This document shows, one piece after another, positions 35,292-45,600 of a stretch of DNA of 64,000 nt. Under the pieces are notes generated by a model. It was given only the letters and a program-made list of their open reading frames with translations. It was not told the DNA's origin and did no database searches. The position numbers and the translations under genes were made by a program. Source of the DNA: CAJBVG01 sp943371425 (GTDB lineage Bacteria; Bacteroidota; Bacteroidia; Sphingobacteriales; Sphingobacteriaceae); contig CALRUR010000003.1 in assembly GCA_943371425.1 (NCBI GenBank), positions 186,001 through 250,000 of the forward strand. Direction: 5' to 3'. Every line of letters starts with the position of its first letter. The stretch's first letter is position 1.

Positions 35292-36554
35292 TTAAATTAC
35301 TTCTATTCTTACTACAGAGCCAGCATCTCTGTTATTCTTATATAATAATTTAGCATTATTTTTACTTGCTAGTTCTTTACAAATAATAAGCCCAATGCCG
35401 TTGCCTTTTTCATTAAGGGTGCCCATTTGTTGAGCAGATATTTCTAATTCGGCAAAACCATTATGTACTCCATTCGGAAATCCAATACCATTATCAATAA
35501 TGTCTATACAATACTTACTACCTTCTCTAGTGGTGGCAATATTTATAATTCCATTTTCATTGGTAAACTTTATAGAGTTGTTTAATAAATTTCTAAGTAT
35601 AATTAACAAATGTGTTTTGTCTATGCTAATGGTATCCTCTCCACAAATAGTAATGCCAAGTTTTATATTTTTTTTAGTGATAGAAAAATTATATTCTTTA
35701 ATTAAATGCATGATTAATTGATCCACTTCTACACGTTCTGCTTTTGCATTTATTTCTGTAAGTTGATTTTGTGCCCATTTTAACAAGTATTCTATAGATT
35801 CAAATTGGCTTACAAATTCTTTTCGAATATTATTTAAAATGAAATTTAACTCTTCGGTACTTAAGTTCTTATTCTCATCGAGCTTTAATACTTGGTTCAA
35901 ATTATTTATAGGGTTTCTTATATCGTGGGTAATAATTGATATCAATTTGTTTTTATTAACGTTTATTTTTTCGAGCTCTAATTTCTGATTTAAGATAATA
36001 TCTAATTGATTTTTAGTGATGCGTTGAAAGTAGTTTAAGCATAATAAAATACCCGTAAACAAGGTTATTACATCCATTATATAAATCACCCTATTAAAGG
36101 GTAATTGGTGCTGATAATAAGGGCGGATATAATCGACCCCAAAATACAGCGTTACACAAATTAATAGCCCTAATATTCTGTTTATTGGTTTGTTATATAC
36201 CACAAAAGAGAGCATGGCTATACCGAAGAAATAATTGATGGAAAAACTACTTGGGTTATCTATTAAGGAGAAAGCTGCAATTTCTATACACAATCCAAAA
36301 AATAAGATGTTACGGGCGGCCACTCTTCTGTTAATGTAATGCATTGCCGGAACCAATGTAAAGAAGATCGGAAAAATTACGAGGGCAAGACTTAGAGTTA
36401 TGCTGCCAATATTTAAGCTTTCAATAAAAAAAGAAATACTCGCAAAAATTACGAACAGCGTACCGAAATTTACCATTCGTACTTGTGTAATCTCATTTAA
36501 ACTCAGCTCATCACGTATCCCTAGATTTATATACTTATTAAAATAGTTCTGCAT
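35292..36554 (-). CDS. Sensor histidine kinase with six-helix membrane domain
   Basis: The 420-residue kinase has six N-terminal membrane helices (about residues 25-180), then HisKA with IITHDIRNPINNLNQ (phospho-His about 210). HATPase_c has N box LLIILRNLLNNSIKFT, G1 DNGIGFP and G2 GNGIGLIICKEL. There is no PAS domain or periplasmic loop of size, so it may sense the membrane state itself. It heads the six-gene operon that ends at tspO. Confidence 0.92.
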   Translation of the reverse strand: MQNYFNKYINLGIRDELSLNEITQVRMVNFGTLFVIFASISFFIESLNIGSITLSLALVIFPIFFTLVPAMHYINRRVAARNILFFGLCIEIAAFSLIDNPSSFSINYFFGIAMLSFVVYNKPINRILGLLICVTLYFGVDYIRPYYQHQLPFNRVIYIMDVITLFTGILLCLNYFQRITKNQLDIILNQKLELEKINVNKNKLISIITHDIRNPINNLNQVLKLDENKNLSTEELNFILNNIRKEFVSQFESIEYLLKWAQNQLTEINAKAERVEVDQLIMHLIKEYNFSITKKNIKLGITICGEDTISIDKTHLLIILRNLLNNSIKFTNENGIINIATTREGSKYCIDIIDNGIGFPNGVHNGFAELEISAQQMGTLNEKGNGIGLIICKELASKNNAKLLYKNNRDAGSVVRIEVI

Positions 36555-36585
36555 ACTTAATTGGGTAATTACCGTAAAAATAACA

Positions 36586-37872
36586 TTAAAGTACTTCCGC
36601 TACAACAAAAGTACTACCCGCAATTAAAATTAAATCCTGTTTATCAGCATTTTCAAGGGCTGTAGCGTATGCTTCGGCTACAGAATTGTAAGAATTTCCG
36701 TATAAATTGTAGTTATTGGCTATTAATTTACACTCATTTGCATCTAAACCTCTGGGGATATTAGGTTTGCAAAAATAGTATACAGCCTCTTTGGGCAGTA
36801 GTTTAAATACTTTATCCGGTGCTTTATCATTCACCATTCCCCAAACCCAATGAAGTTTTTGATAGTTCGTTTTTTGGAGTTGTTTTAATATTTCTAAAAT
36901 ACCATCTTCATTATGCCCGGTATCAGCAATACACAAAGGTTCGTTTTGTAACACTTCCCATCTGCCTCTTAAGCCTGTTAGTTCTTTTACATTTTTTATA
37001 CCTTCAATAATATTATCCTCGGTTAATTGAAAACCTTTAGCGTTTAATATTTCAATGGTTTTTAAAACCCCAGCAATATTTTTTTGTTGGTAGGAGCCAG
37101 GTAAAGAGCAGCTAATTTCTTTTTCGTTTAATACAGACTGATGTACTTTGAAAATGGAGTATTTATTATTTGATTTTTGTAAATATTCTAGCTTAATTTC
37201 AGCGTCAGCAAAATAAATATCCGCCTTATTTTCTGAGGCTTTTTCTAAAAACACCGGTTTGCTTTCATCTTGTGTTTCGCTAATAACTACTGGTGTGTTG
37301 GCTTTAATTATACCAGCTTTTTCTGCTGCAATTTTCGGAATGGTATCTCCTAAAAATTGCATATGGTCATACCCAATATTTGTAATTAAACATACTTCAG
37401 GGTGAATAATATTGGTAGAATCTAACCTGCCACCCATGCCTACTTCTATTACCGCAATGTCAACTTTTTCATCGGCAAAATATTGAAAAGCCATAGCCAC
37501 ACATAACTCAAAAAAGGAAGGCTTAATTTCATTTATATTACCTAATTGTTGTTCCACAAAATTTACAATGTAAGCTTGTGAAATCATTGCGCCATTAATT
37601 TTTATGCGCTCTCTAAAATCGAGTAGGTGAGGAGAGGTGTATAAACCTGTTTTGTACCCCTTACTTTGTAAAACAGATGCTAATAGATGTGAGCTAGAAC
37701 CCTTACCATTTGTACCTGCAATGTGTATGCTTTTAAATTGATGTTGAGGATTACCAATGGCTTTGCATAATGCAATGGTATTATCTAAACTGGGTTTGTA
37801 TGCTTGTGCTCCAATTCGTTGAAACATTGGTAGCTGAGCATATAAAAAGTCGAGTGTTTCTTGATAATTCAA
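36586..37872 (-). CDS. folC: Folylpolyglutamate / dihydrofolate synthase
   Basis: This 428-residue Mur-ligase-like enzyme adds glutamate to folates. SIHIAGTNGKGSSSHLLASV (about residues 44-63) is the P-loop signature, YTSPHL follows, and GYDHMQFLGDTIPKIAAEKAG (about 167-187) is the second family signature, with the conserved Lys of the carbamylation site nearby. The C-terminal domain has LCIADTGHNEDG. The length is normal. It follows the envelope block TonB-ExbD-ExbB with an 8-bp gap. Confidence 0.96.
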   Translation of the reverse strand: MNYQETLDFLYAQLPMFQRIGAQAYKPSLDNTIALCKAIGNPQHQFKSIHIAGTNGKGSSSHLLASVLQSKGYKTGLYTSPHLLDFRERIKINGAMISQAYIVNFVEQQLGNINEIKPSFFELCVAMAFQYFADEKVDIAVIEVGMGGRLDSTNIIHPEVCLITNIGYDHMQFLGDTIPKIAAEKAGIIKANTPVVISETQDESKPVFLEKASENKADIYFADAEIKLEYLQKSNNKYSIFKVHQSVLNEKEISCSLPGSYQQKNIAGVLKTIEILNAKGFQLTEDNIIEGIKNVKELTGLRGRWEVLQNEPLCIADTGHNEDGILEILKQLQKTNYQKLHWVWGMVNDKAPDKVFKLLPKEAVYYFCKPNIPRGLDANECKLIANNYNLYGNSYNSVAEAYATALENADKQDLILIAGSTFVVAEVL

Positions 37873-37880
37873 GGGAATAC

Positions 37881-38711
37881 TTATTCTAAAATAAAGGTAA
37901 ATATAACAGAACCTGCTTGTATTTCTGGTCCGTTTGCAATGGCATTTAACTTAGCACCCAATACAGCTTTCTCACATTTGTTCCATAAGCTCGCATTAGA
38001 AATGGTGGTACCTCTTGCGCCTGCTTTTGCAGTTACAATGGTTCCATTTTTATCAACTGTAATTTCTACCGAAACTTTGCCAGATGTTTGTCCATCGTCT
38101 TGTATACGTGGCAAACTAATAAACTTACGGCCGCTTAAATTAAGTGAAACACCATTGCCACCTGTGCCGCCGCCGCCTTCGTATGATTTACTGTTGGGGT
38201 CGCCATCTGTAGCACCTTGGTTGCCTGGAGTGGTTCCGGTTCCATCACCACCTCCGGTGCCATTGTTTTTCTTGCCTTTAAATATTGCTCGCTGATCTAC
38301 GCTTGGTTTTGCAGGCTCAGTGGTGGTAGTAGTACTTGTATTGCTATTATTGGAGGTACTAGGATTTTTATCGTTAACAGTAGGTGCATCTTCTGTATTT
38401 TGTGTAAGTACATCCTTATCGGCAGTGGTGCTGCTTTCTACAGGTGAGTTGGGTCTATTAGGATCTACTACAGGTTCAGAGGAAATGTTTTCTCCTATTG
38501 CCGGCTCGTCCATACTGGTATAATCATTACCCATACCAGTTTCGCTGGTACCGTAATTAATTACTACACCACCTGTTTCAATTTCTTCTATTGGTATTTG
38601 TACTTTTATGTAAAAGAAATAACAGAGCGCAAACAACAGTATATGTAATACCGAAGTACTAATAATGGCTTTTACTCGCTGCGAATTTTCTTTTTGTTCA
38701 ATCGTATTCAT
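37881..38711 (-). CDS. TonB-like energy transducer
   Basis: The 276-residue protein has a single N-terminal helix (IISTSVLHILLFALCYFFYI, about residues 16-35), a long proline/threonine/serine-rich and glycine-rich linker (about 40-180) and a C-terminal TonB-like domain (GKVSVEITVDKNGTIVTAKAGARGTT). With ExbB and ExbD next to it, it should couple the inner-membrane proton gradient to the outer membrane. The conserved C-terminal YP motif of classical TonB is not obvious, so a TolA-like role is an alternative. Confidence 0.82.
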   Translation of the reverse strand: MNTIEQKENSQRVKAIISTSVLHILLFALCYFFYIKVQIPIEEIETGGVVINYGTSETGMGNDYTSMDEPAIGENISSEPVVDPNRPNSPVESSTTADKDVLTQNTEDAPTVNDKNPSTSNNSNTSTTTTTEPAKPSVDQRAIFKGKKNNGTGGGDGTGTTPGNQGATDGDPNSKSYEGGGGTGGNGVSLNLSGRKFISLPRIQDDGQTSGKVSVEITVDKNGTIVTAKAGARGTTISNASLWNKCEKAVLGAKLNAIANGPEIQAGSVIFTFILE

Positions 38712-38719
38712 CCTGTTTT

Positions 38720-39115
38720 TTATTTAGGATCTGTAGCCAATACTAATTTAATTTTTAATCTATTTGATACGTCCATTACATTTACAATGTCTTGTATCTG
38801 TACCGTTTTATCAACGTATAATATTACGGTTAGCTCTTCTGTATTTTTTATGAAACCATTTAATACCTCTTCAATTTGATTTTGAGCTACTAATTGTTTT
38901 TCAACATAATATTGTAGGTCTTTAGTAATAGAAACACTAATTGTTTTTTTAGAAACAGATTGCCCACTCGATGCTTTCGGTAATAATAACTTAATAACGT
39001 TGGGGTTTACCACCGACGATGCAATTAAGAAAAACAACATTAAAAAAAACATAATGTCATTCATCGAAGCGGTGCTTACCTCGGGTGCAATTTTATGTCG
39101 TCTTCGTAAATTCAT
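38720..39115 (-). CDS. exbD: ExbD/TolR family biopolymer transport protein
   Basis: This 131-residue protein has one N-terminal helix with the conserved aspartate in STASMNDIMFFLMLFFLI (Asp about residue 20) and a periplasmic domain ending KLKIKLVLATDPK. It forms the proton-conducting stator with ExbB. Its ATG overlaps the exbB stop by 1 nt (TAATG), and the TonB-like gene follows after 8 bp. Confidence 0.92.
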   Translation of the reverse strand: MNLRRRHKIAPEVSTASMNDIMFFLMLFFLIASSVVNPNVIKLLLPKASSGQSVSKKTISVSITKDLQYYVEKQLVAQNQIEEVLNGFIKNTEELTVILYVDKTVQIQDIVNVMDVSNRLKIKLVLATDPK

Positions 39116-39834
39116 TATTTGCTAGGTTCTTCCAAAAGGTCAATAAAATCAATACTTTCAGTCTCTAATTTTAAAATAATTTTATCAACCATAAGGTTTA
39201 GTATATGGTGACCAACGTATGCAAGTATACCTACAATTAAACCGGCAGCAGAAGTAATCATTTTTTCATATAAACCACCTGCAATGCTACCCATGCTAAT
39301 GTTATCTGATAAAGATATGTTGTAAAATATTTTAATTACCCCCGAAATGGTTCCTACGAAACCAAGCATGGGTGCAATACCTGCAACTATCCCCAATACA
39401 CTTATGTTCTTTTCTAATTTTGCCACTTCTAATTTCCCTACGTTTTCAATCGCACCTTCAATTTCTTTAATTGGTTTACCAATTCGCAATAATCCTTTTT
39501 GCAACATTCTGGCAATAGGAGTGTTGGATTGTTTACATAGAGCCAAGGCTGCATTTAAATTACCTTGTTTTATTAGTTCCCTCACTTGCATCATTAAAGA
39601 GCTTTCGTCTTTTATTGCTTTTCGAAGTGTAAAATATCTTTCGAAGAAAATGTAAAAGGCCATGATCGATAATATTAATATCGGATACATTACCCAGCCA
39701 CCCTTCATTATTAATTGCAATAAATTTAATTGCTCTGGAGCTGCAGCTGCTTGCGATACTTGTTGAACAACTTGTTGTACTGCTTGCTGTACAGTATCGC
39801 TCCCTAAATTCTCAGTTATTTGTAATAAAATCAT
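39115..39834 (-). CDS. exbB: ExbB/TolQ/MotA family proton channel protein
   Basis: This 239-residue protein has a periplasmic Gln-rich N-terminus (VQQAVQQVVQQVSQ), a first helix GGWVMYPILILSIMAFYIFF and the typical IAPMLGFVGTISGVIKIFY and AAGLIVGILAYVGHHILN helices near the end (about 155-225). It is the channel partner of ExbD. It lies between the HU-SPOR gene (0 bp gap to its stop) and exbD, which puts the stator and the envelope proteins under one promoter. Confidence 0.93.
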   Translation of the reverse strand: MILLQITENLGSDTVQQAVQQVVQQVSQAAAAPEQLNLLQLIMKGGWVMYPILILSIMAFYIFFERYFTLRKAIKDESSLMMQVRELIKQGNLNAALALCKQSNTPIARMLQKGLLRIGKPIKEIEGAIENVGKLEVAKLEKNISVLGIVAGIAPMLGFVGTISGVIKIFYNISLSDNISMGSIAGGLYEKMITSAAGLIVGILAYVGHHILNLMVDKIILKLETESIDFIDLLEEPSK

Positions 39835-41034
39835 TTATTTTCTTGGTTTTACAGTCATTAAATAAAAACTATTATCTATTTCTTTTGCAAAGGCTAATTC
39901 TTGCTTTGCTAATTGTACATCGCTAAATTCTGCAATTACAACATGGTATTTTTTAGTGCCATCTGTTTCAATTACACTTGCTTCAAATCCAGTATAATCT
40001 AAATTCTTTTCTTCTGTACTTGCATCTTGTTTATTTATAAAAGATGCTTTAGTAACGTAATACATAGTAATTGTATTGTTGCCATATGTTACCCTCCCAG
40101 ATTCGGAAATATTACTACTAACACTTGGAGTGCTTGGTTCTACAGGGCTACTTTCTGGTACTTGCTCATTACCAAGCTCATTGTTTTGTATGTTCTGTAT
40201 TTCGTTTAGCGTATCTGCCAATTGCTCCATGCCTTGTTCTACAACCACTTGTGTAGTATCATTGGTTACTGTGGGTTTATTTAAACTCGCAATTTCGTTT
40301 CTGAAAAAATAACCCAAAATGCCAAACAAAGCCAATACTATAATGATAATTAAGGGAGCTTTTACTTTCGAATAATCTAATGGCTTGCTTTCCTTTTTTA
40401 CCTTCGGAGCCTTTACTTTTTCTGGTTCTGCTGGAGTTGCTGGAGCAATAGGAGCTGCTTGAGCTGGTGTATTATTTTTCTCTGCACTTGCATTATTTGC
40501 AGCACTTCGTTCTAAATAAGTTTGACGTATTGTTTCAATGTCAATTTTTTCAGATGAAGTTTCTTTTATCGTTGAAGGTTCAGCTTCAATCTTTTTTTCA
40601 GGAATCTCAACTACTGGTTTTACTTCTTCTACTATTGGTTTTATTTCTTCTTTTACCGCAATAGGTTCTTCTGCCTTCAGTAAAAATTGTTCATCAAATG
40701 GTTTAAATACGATGCGTTCATTTATTGCTCTAAACTCGCCAATACCCTCTACGGTAAAGGTCCCTGTATCATTTATGGTATTATATATTTCTTCTAATGA
40801 TGATTCTATGAACTCTTCTGCATCTTCTTCCGAACAATTGTTTTGCATCGAAATGTGTTTCGTTAACACACCATCATCATTTTGTTGTTGAGCACTAAAT
40901 ATAATAGAGATGTACTCTCCATCGTTTAAAAAAGTGGTCGTTTTTTGAAGTACAAAAGCACCAAAATTGGGCACAATTATTAATTCTTTTTGCGACAATA
41001 TTTCGTGTACATACTTAAATAATGATTTTTTCAT
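39835..41034 (-). CDS. HU-like (CCDC81) domain protein with TM helix and SPOR domain
   Basis: The N-terminal 125 residues contain two IHF/HU-like repeats (LFKYVHEILSQKELIIVPNFGAFVL and GTFTVEGIGEFRAI, quoted in parts) as in Bacteroidota HU-CCDC81 proteins. A low-complexity acidic linker (130-215), one membrane helix (APLIIIIVLALFGILGYFF, about 224-243) and a C-terminal SPOR domain (about 320-399) follow. SPOR binds denuded glycan at division sites, so this protein spans from cytoplasm to peptidoglycan. It is in one operon with ExbBD-TonB and the barrel/TPR pair. The role of the HU part is unknown. Confidence 0.85.
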   Translation of the reverse strand: MKKSLFKYVHEILSQKELIIVPNFGAFVLQKTTTFLNDGEYISIIFSAQQQNDDGVLTKHISMQNNCSEEDAEEFIESSLEEIYNTINDTGTFTVEGIGEFRAINERIVFKPFDEQFLLKAEEPIAVKEEIKPIVEEVKPVVEIPEKKIEAEPSTIKETSSEKIDIETIRQTYLERSAANNASAEKNNTPAQAAPIAPATPAEPEKVKAPKVKKESKPLDYSKVKAPLIIIIVLALFGILGYFFRNEIASLNKPTVTNDTTQVVVEQGMEQLADTLNEIQNIQNNELGNEQVPESSPVEPSTPSVSSNISESGRVTYGNNTITMYYVTKASFINKQDASTEEKNLDYTGFEASVIETDGTKKYHVVIAEFSDVQLAKQELAFAKEIDNSFYLMTVKPRK

Positions 41035-41043
41035 AGCATTAGT

Positions 41044-42648
41044 TTAAAACCGGAAACTAGCACCTAACAATGCTTGGAAGCCAAGTCCATTATAATAGTT
41101 AAACGTTTCTCGTTTGTAATTCAATACGTTATTTAAATTTAAATATACCGAAATGATTTTAGAATATCGGTAGTCTATGCCCAAATTTAAATCAACTCCA
41201 CCTTTAATGCTTTTTGCATTTCCGTTCACTTCTCGGCCTTGCATTTTAGAGTACGAAAATAATTGTGCGTCTATTAAAAACTTATTCGCAATGTTATAAT
41301 TGGTACCTAACCTAAAAATACTAGCTGGCCTATGCCAAGCAAATTTAATAGTATCCACATTATAAAAGGTATGTTCAAAACCAGCAAAAATCCTTAGTTT
41401 CTCTGAACTTTGGTGGGTATAGTTCAAGTCAATGTTGGTTTGTGAGGCATCTGGTCCATCATACACTACATCATACGTTCTATAAGCATCGTTGTTTGCT
41501 ACAAAGTAAACCGCTCGCGATAAAGATTTGTATGATACGTTAACTTGATAAGTGTTTTTTAAATCTATTTTACCTCTAATACCACCCAATAAATTTATTT
41601 TTTCGTTGGTGTTTAACATTCGAATGTCGTCTCCAATAAATGGATTTTCATTATAAAAATCGCGTAAACTATTTTTCTTTACTCTACCATTTAAGCCAGC
41701 ATATACAATAGCATCTAACTCTTCTAATCTATAATTAATAGCCACATTCGGATAGATATGGAACAAATTATTATCGCCAAATTCTTGGTATAATGCAGCA
41801 CCAATTTCAATATTAAAGCCCGCTTCTTTTAAATGTATACTGGGCTCTATGTAAAACAAATTATTTTTAGAACTCAATGAATCTTCAAAATTGGCAACAT
41901 CTACACCTACTTTAGTTTTAAACTCTTTGTACTTAGCAGTGCTGCTTAAAGCAAACCTGTTTTCTTTTGCATCAAAACGATCGTTAACCGTATAAAAGTC
42001 GAAGTTACCTATGTACGACAAAGAATTAAAAGCTTGTAGATTAGATTTTAATTCAGACTGAATGCCAAATAAATTATAATTCTGACGAACTTTTTTTGCT
42101 TCGTAAGATACCAGCGAATGGTCGTATCCATAGAAATGATTTACATCTCTATCATACATTAACCCTAAACTAATATTTTGCTTTGCATAAATTCTTTTCG
42201 CATAACCTTCAATGGTATTGTCGCTATAAGCCATGTTTTTTACACTACCGGCTTGTGCTTGATGTCTGTAATGCGCACCCAACACCCATTCTTTAGAACG
42301 CAAATTGTTTGTCCATGCTTCAAAATAAGTTGTTCTGGCACTGCCTGCACCCACACGTATGTAATGGTTATAAAGCTTTGCAATGCTTTCGTTTTTCATC
42401 TTCTCAATTTGTGCTGCACTTACTTTCATAGAACTATCTATTCTGTGCGACAAAAAATTGTAGGTTGGAGTTTCTTTACCTTGTTCTTCTACTTTTATTT
42501 CTGGGTTGGCAGTTACTTTTACAGCTTCTGCTAGTATCGGTTTATATTGCCTTACTACGTTTACTTCTTCAGATAAATTTCGTTGTGCAATACTGTTAGT
42601 GCTTATTAATCCTACAGCCAACAGTATGTATATGTATTTTCTGTTCAT
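41044..42648 (-). CDS. Outer membrane beta-barrel protein, TonB-receptor-like without plug
   Basis: A signal peptide (MNRKYIYILLAVGLISTNSIAQ) is followed by a conserved-looking stretch (EEVNVVRQYKPILAEAVKV) and about 430 residues of alternating barrel strands that end GFQALLGASFRF, the usual C-terminal aromatic. At 534 residues it lacks the plug domain of a true TonB receptor. It starts 1 bp after the TPR gene. Barrel-TPR pairs of this kind are common in the phylum as envelope assembly partners; the exact role is not known. Confidence 0.8.
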   Translation of the reverse strand: MNRKYIYILLAVGLISTNSIAQRNLSEEVNVVRQYKPILAEAVKVTANPEIKVEEQGKETPTYNFLSHRIDSSMKVSAAQIEKMKNESIAKLYNHYIRVGAGSARTTYFEAWTNNLRSKEWVLGAHYRHQAQAGSVKNMAYSDNTIEGYAKRIYAKQNISLGLMYDRDVNHFYGYDHSLVSYEAKKVRQNYNLFGIQSELKSNLQAFNSLSYIGNFDFYTVNDRFDAKENRFALSSTAKYKEFKTKVGVDVANFEDSLSSKNNLFYIEPSIHLKEAGFNIEIGAALYQEFGDNNLFHIYPNVAINYRLEELDAIVYAGLNGRVKKNSLRDFYNENPFIGDDIRMLNTNEKINLLGGIRGKIDLKNTYQVNVSYKSLSRAVYFVANNDAYRTYDVVYDGPDASQTNIDLNYTHQSSEKLRIFAGFEHTFYNVDTIKFAWHRPASIFRLGTNYNIANKFLIDAQLFSYSKMQGREVNGNAKSIKGGVDLNLGIDYRYSKIISVYLNLNNVLNYKRETFNYYNGLGFQALLGASFRF

Positions 42649-42649
42649 G

Positions 42650-45600
42650 TTATTTTGGCTGTGTAAGTTCTGTTAATTTCTTTTTTGCCTCTTCAACTAC
42701 TCCGTCGTTTTCTATGCTGTATTCATCAATAATAGATTCGAGTGTACTTTTTGCTTGGAAATCGTTTCCTAATTTGGCATAGGTTTCTGCTAAAATAATA
42801 AAGCCTTTAGCTACCCAAAATTCATATGCTGGCACTTGGTTACTTAAATCAAAACAAGCCTGTTGTGCATCTAAGTATTTCCCTTTTATAAACAATATTT
42901 GTGCGAGCATGTATTTAGCTTCTGCTCCGTATTCTGTTTTGGTTAATTTAGCTACTGCTCTAAAATAATTATCGGCTTCTTCTATATTATTTATGCTGAA
43001 ATAATACCTGCCTAAATATAGGTTTGCTAAGTATTGATCTTCGATGCTCGATTTTTCAACTAGTAGTACCTGTTGAGCGTATTTCATAATACCTGTAGAA
43101 TCATTTAAGGCGGCGTATGATTTTAGTGCACCAGAAATGGCTTCTAAGTAATTGTCTTTAAATTCTGCTTGCGCTTCTAAACTAGTATACAACTTGGCTG
43201 CTTTTTCGTATTCTTTTAGTTTGAAATTTATTCGTGCAGATTGTACTAACGATCGTTCTAAATATTTAGGATTAGAATTTGCTACTAAATACTCATAATC
43301 TATTAAAGCCATTTTATCTTTTTTGGTTTTCATAAAACACTCTGCTCTGTTTGCATGTGCTTCTAAAATAAATGAACCAGTTGAAAAACGTTCGATGTAA
43401 TTATTAAATCCGTTTATTGCATTTTCACAATCGCCAATTAAATACCTGTTGTTTGCAGCTTGGTAGGTAATAGAATCTTGCGCACCCGAACTTACACTCG
43501 CAAAGGGTAATGTTTTCACATAGTTCAAATACCCATCTGCATTACCTGCATCCACATAAATATTCTTAATAGCCAACAATGCCTCTTTTGCCTCTTCAGA
43601 TCCAGGGTAATCTGTAATAATAGCCTTGTACATTTCTGTAGCTTTCTCATCATTAGATTCGTTGTAATAAATTAAACCTAAATTTAATCTGCTCTTTGCC
43701 ACAAACCTGCTGTTCGGGAATTTCTGTATTACCAATAAAAAATACTGTATAGCATCTGGTATGTTATTCATTACAAAATAACCAGTTCCAATTTCATAAG
43801 TTGCATCATCACCATAAGTTGAATTCGGATAATTACTCAACAATTGTTTTAAGGTTACAATTTTATCGTTCTGTTTATTTTGTAAACCTAAAATCATGCT
43901 TTTCTGAAACAAAGAATAATCGGAACCAGAAAGTTTATCGTTAATTATTTTATTGTAATTAAATAAAGCTTTATCATATTCCTTAATCATAAAATAACCA
44001 TCAGCTAAGCGAAGTATAGCATCGTTATATCGTTTCGGATTTTGAGTGCTGCCTAACTTTTGTTCAGATTTTAAATATCTATCGAAATAAACGATTGCAG
44101 ATTTATATTCTTCTTTCTTGAAATAGGTATAGCCCAATTGATAGTTTACAGCCGAATTTAATTCATTATTAAATTGAATGTCGGATTGCTCGTATAATGA
44201 GAAATATTTTAATGCTTCATCGTAATTATTCAATTGGTAATAACTCTCCGCTTTCCAATACCATGCAAAGGTTTGTATGCTTTTATCTAATGGGTTGCTG
44301 AGCGATTGGTTAAATAATTTAATAGCTTCTTGATGTTTACCTTCATTAAACAACTCAATGCCTCTAAAGTAACTTACTTTTTGTAAAGCCAAATTTGCAC
44401 GTTTAGATCTTGGTTGTATTTTATCCAAAATTTCTATGGCTAGTTTATAATTACGAGTATACAATAGTGCTTCGCCTAATAGCGATTGTGCATCTTCTGC
44501 ATCAGCAGAGTCTGGGTACTCATCTATATAATCTTGAAAACTTTCAATTGCTGTTTGGTAAAAATTTAATTCGTAAGATAGCTTCGCATAGTTTAGTAAT
44601 GAAGAGGAGCTTAAAAATTTCTCTTGATTTAATTTCGCTGCTTTACCAAATGCATTACGTGCCGATGGTTTATCTTTTAATTGATAAAAACTTTGTGCAA
44701 TAATGTATAAAGCGTGTTGAGTATATGCTGTTTTTTTATCGGCAATGGTTTTTAAATAATCAATTGCTTTTTGATACAATTGAGTTTGAAATGATGCATA
44801 ACCAATTTCGTAACTTGCTAAATCATTCAATTTCGATTTTTTAGCTGCCAACTCATAGTACTCTACCGTTTTAGTCCAATCTTTTAAAATAAATGCACTG
44901 GCTCCACCAATTAAATAAATATCGTTTATGTTTTTTGCATTCGGATTTTGAATTGCTTCAGCAACCGAATTTAACGCCGCTGTGTAATTTTTTTGCTCAT
45001 AGTAAATTTTGCAAATGTAGTAGGGTGCTATATCTGCATAAGTTTTAGACGCTTTTATAAATTCAAATCGAGTTAATGCATCCGAATAGTTTTTAGCATT
45101 GTATTGTATGATCCCATCATAATAAGCAGCAGGGTAGGAGTACTTACTGTTTTTATCAATTAACTTTTCAAATTGATTGCTAGCTTCTTCAAACTTATCC
45201 GTTTCAAACAAAGAGTAACCGTATCTAAAATAATATTCGTTTTTAATGGCTTTACCTAATAAAGTTACATCCGTTTTCTGATACCATTCTATGGTTTTAG
45301 CAAAGTTTCGTTGGCGATAGTAAAAACTACCTAACTCATAACTAGCGGTTTTAGACAAAGGGTTTTCTGGGTATCTGTCTACAAATGCCATCAATTTATT
45401 TTCTGCGCCTTGATGGTACAATTCTAAATCGCAAATAGCCATGTAATATTGAGCATGCACCAGCATTTGTTTGGCATCATCACTTAAATACAAATTTGCG
45501 TTTTTAATGAGGTCTTCGTTTACTTTTTCGAAGCTATGGTAGGCTGCATTAAACTGTTGTAAATCGTACAAATGCAAACCTTGCCTAAATTCTTTATCTA

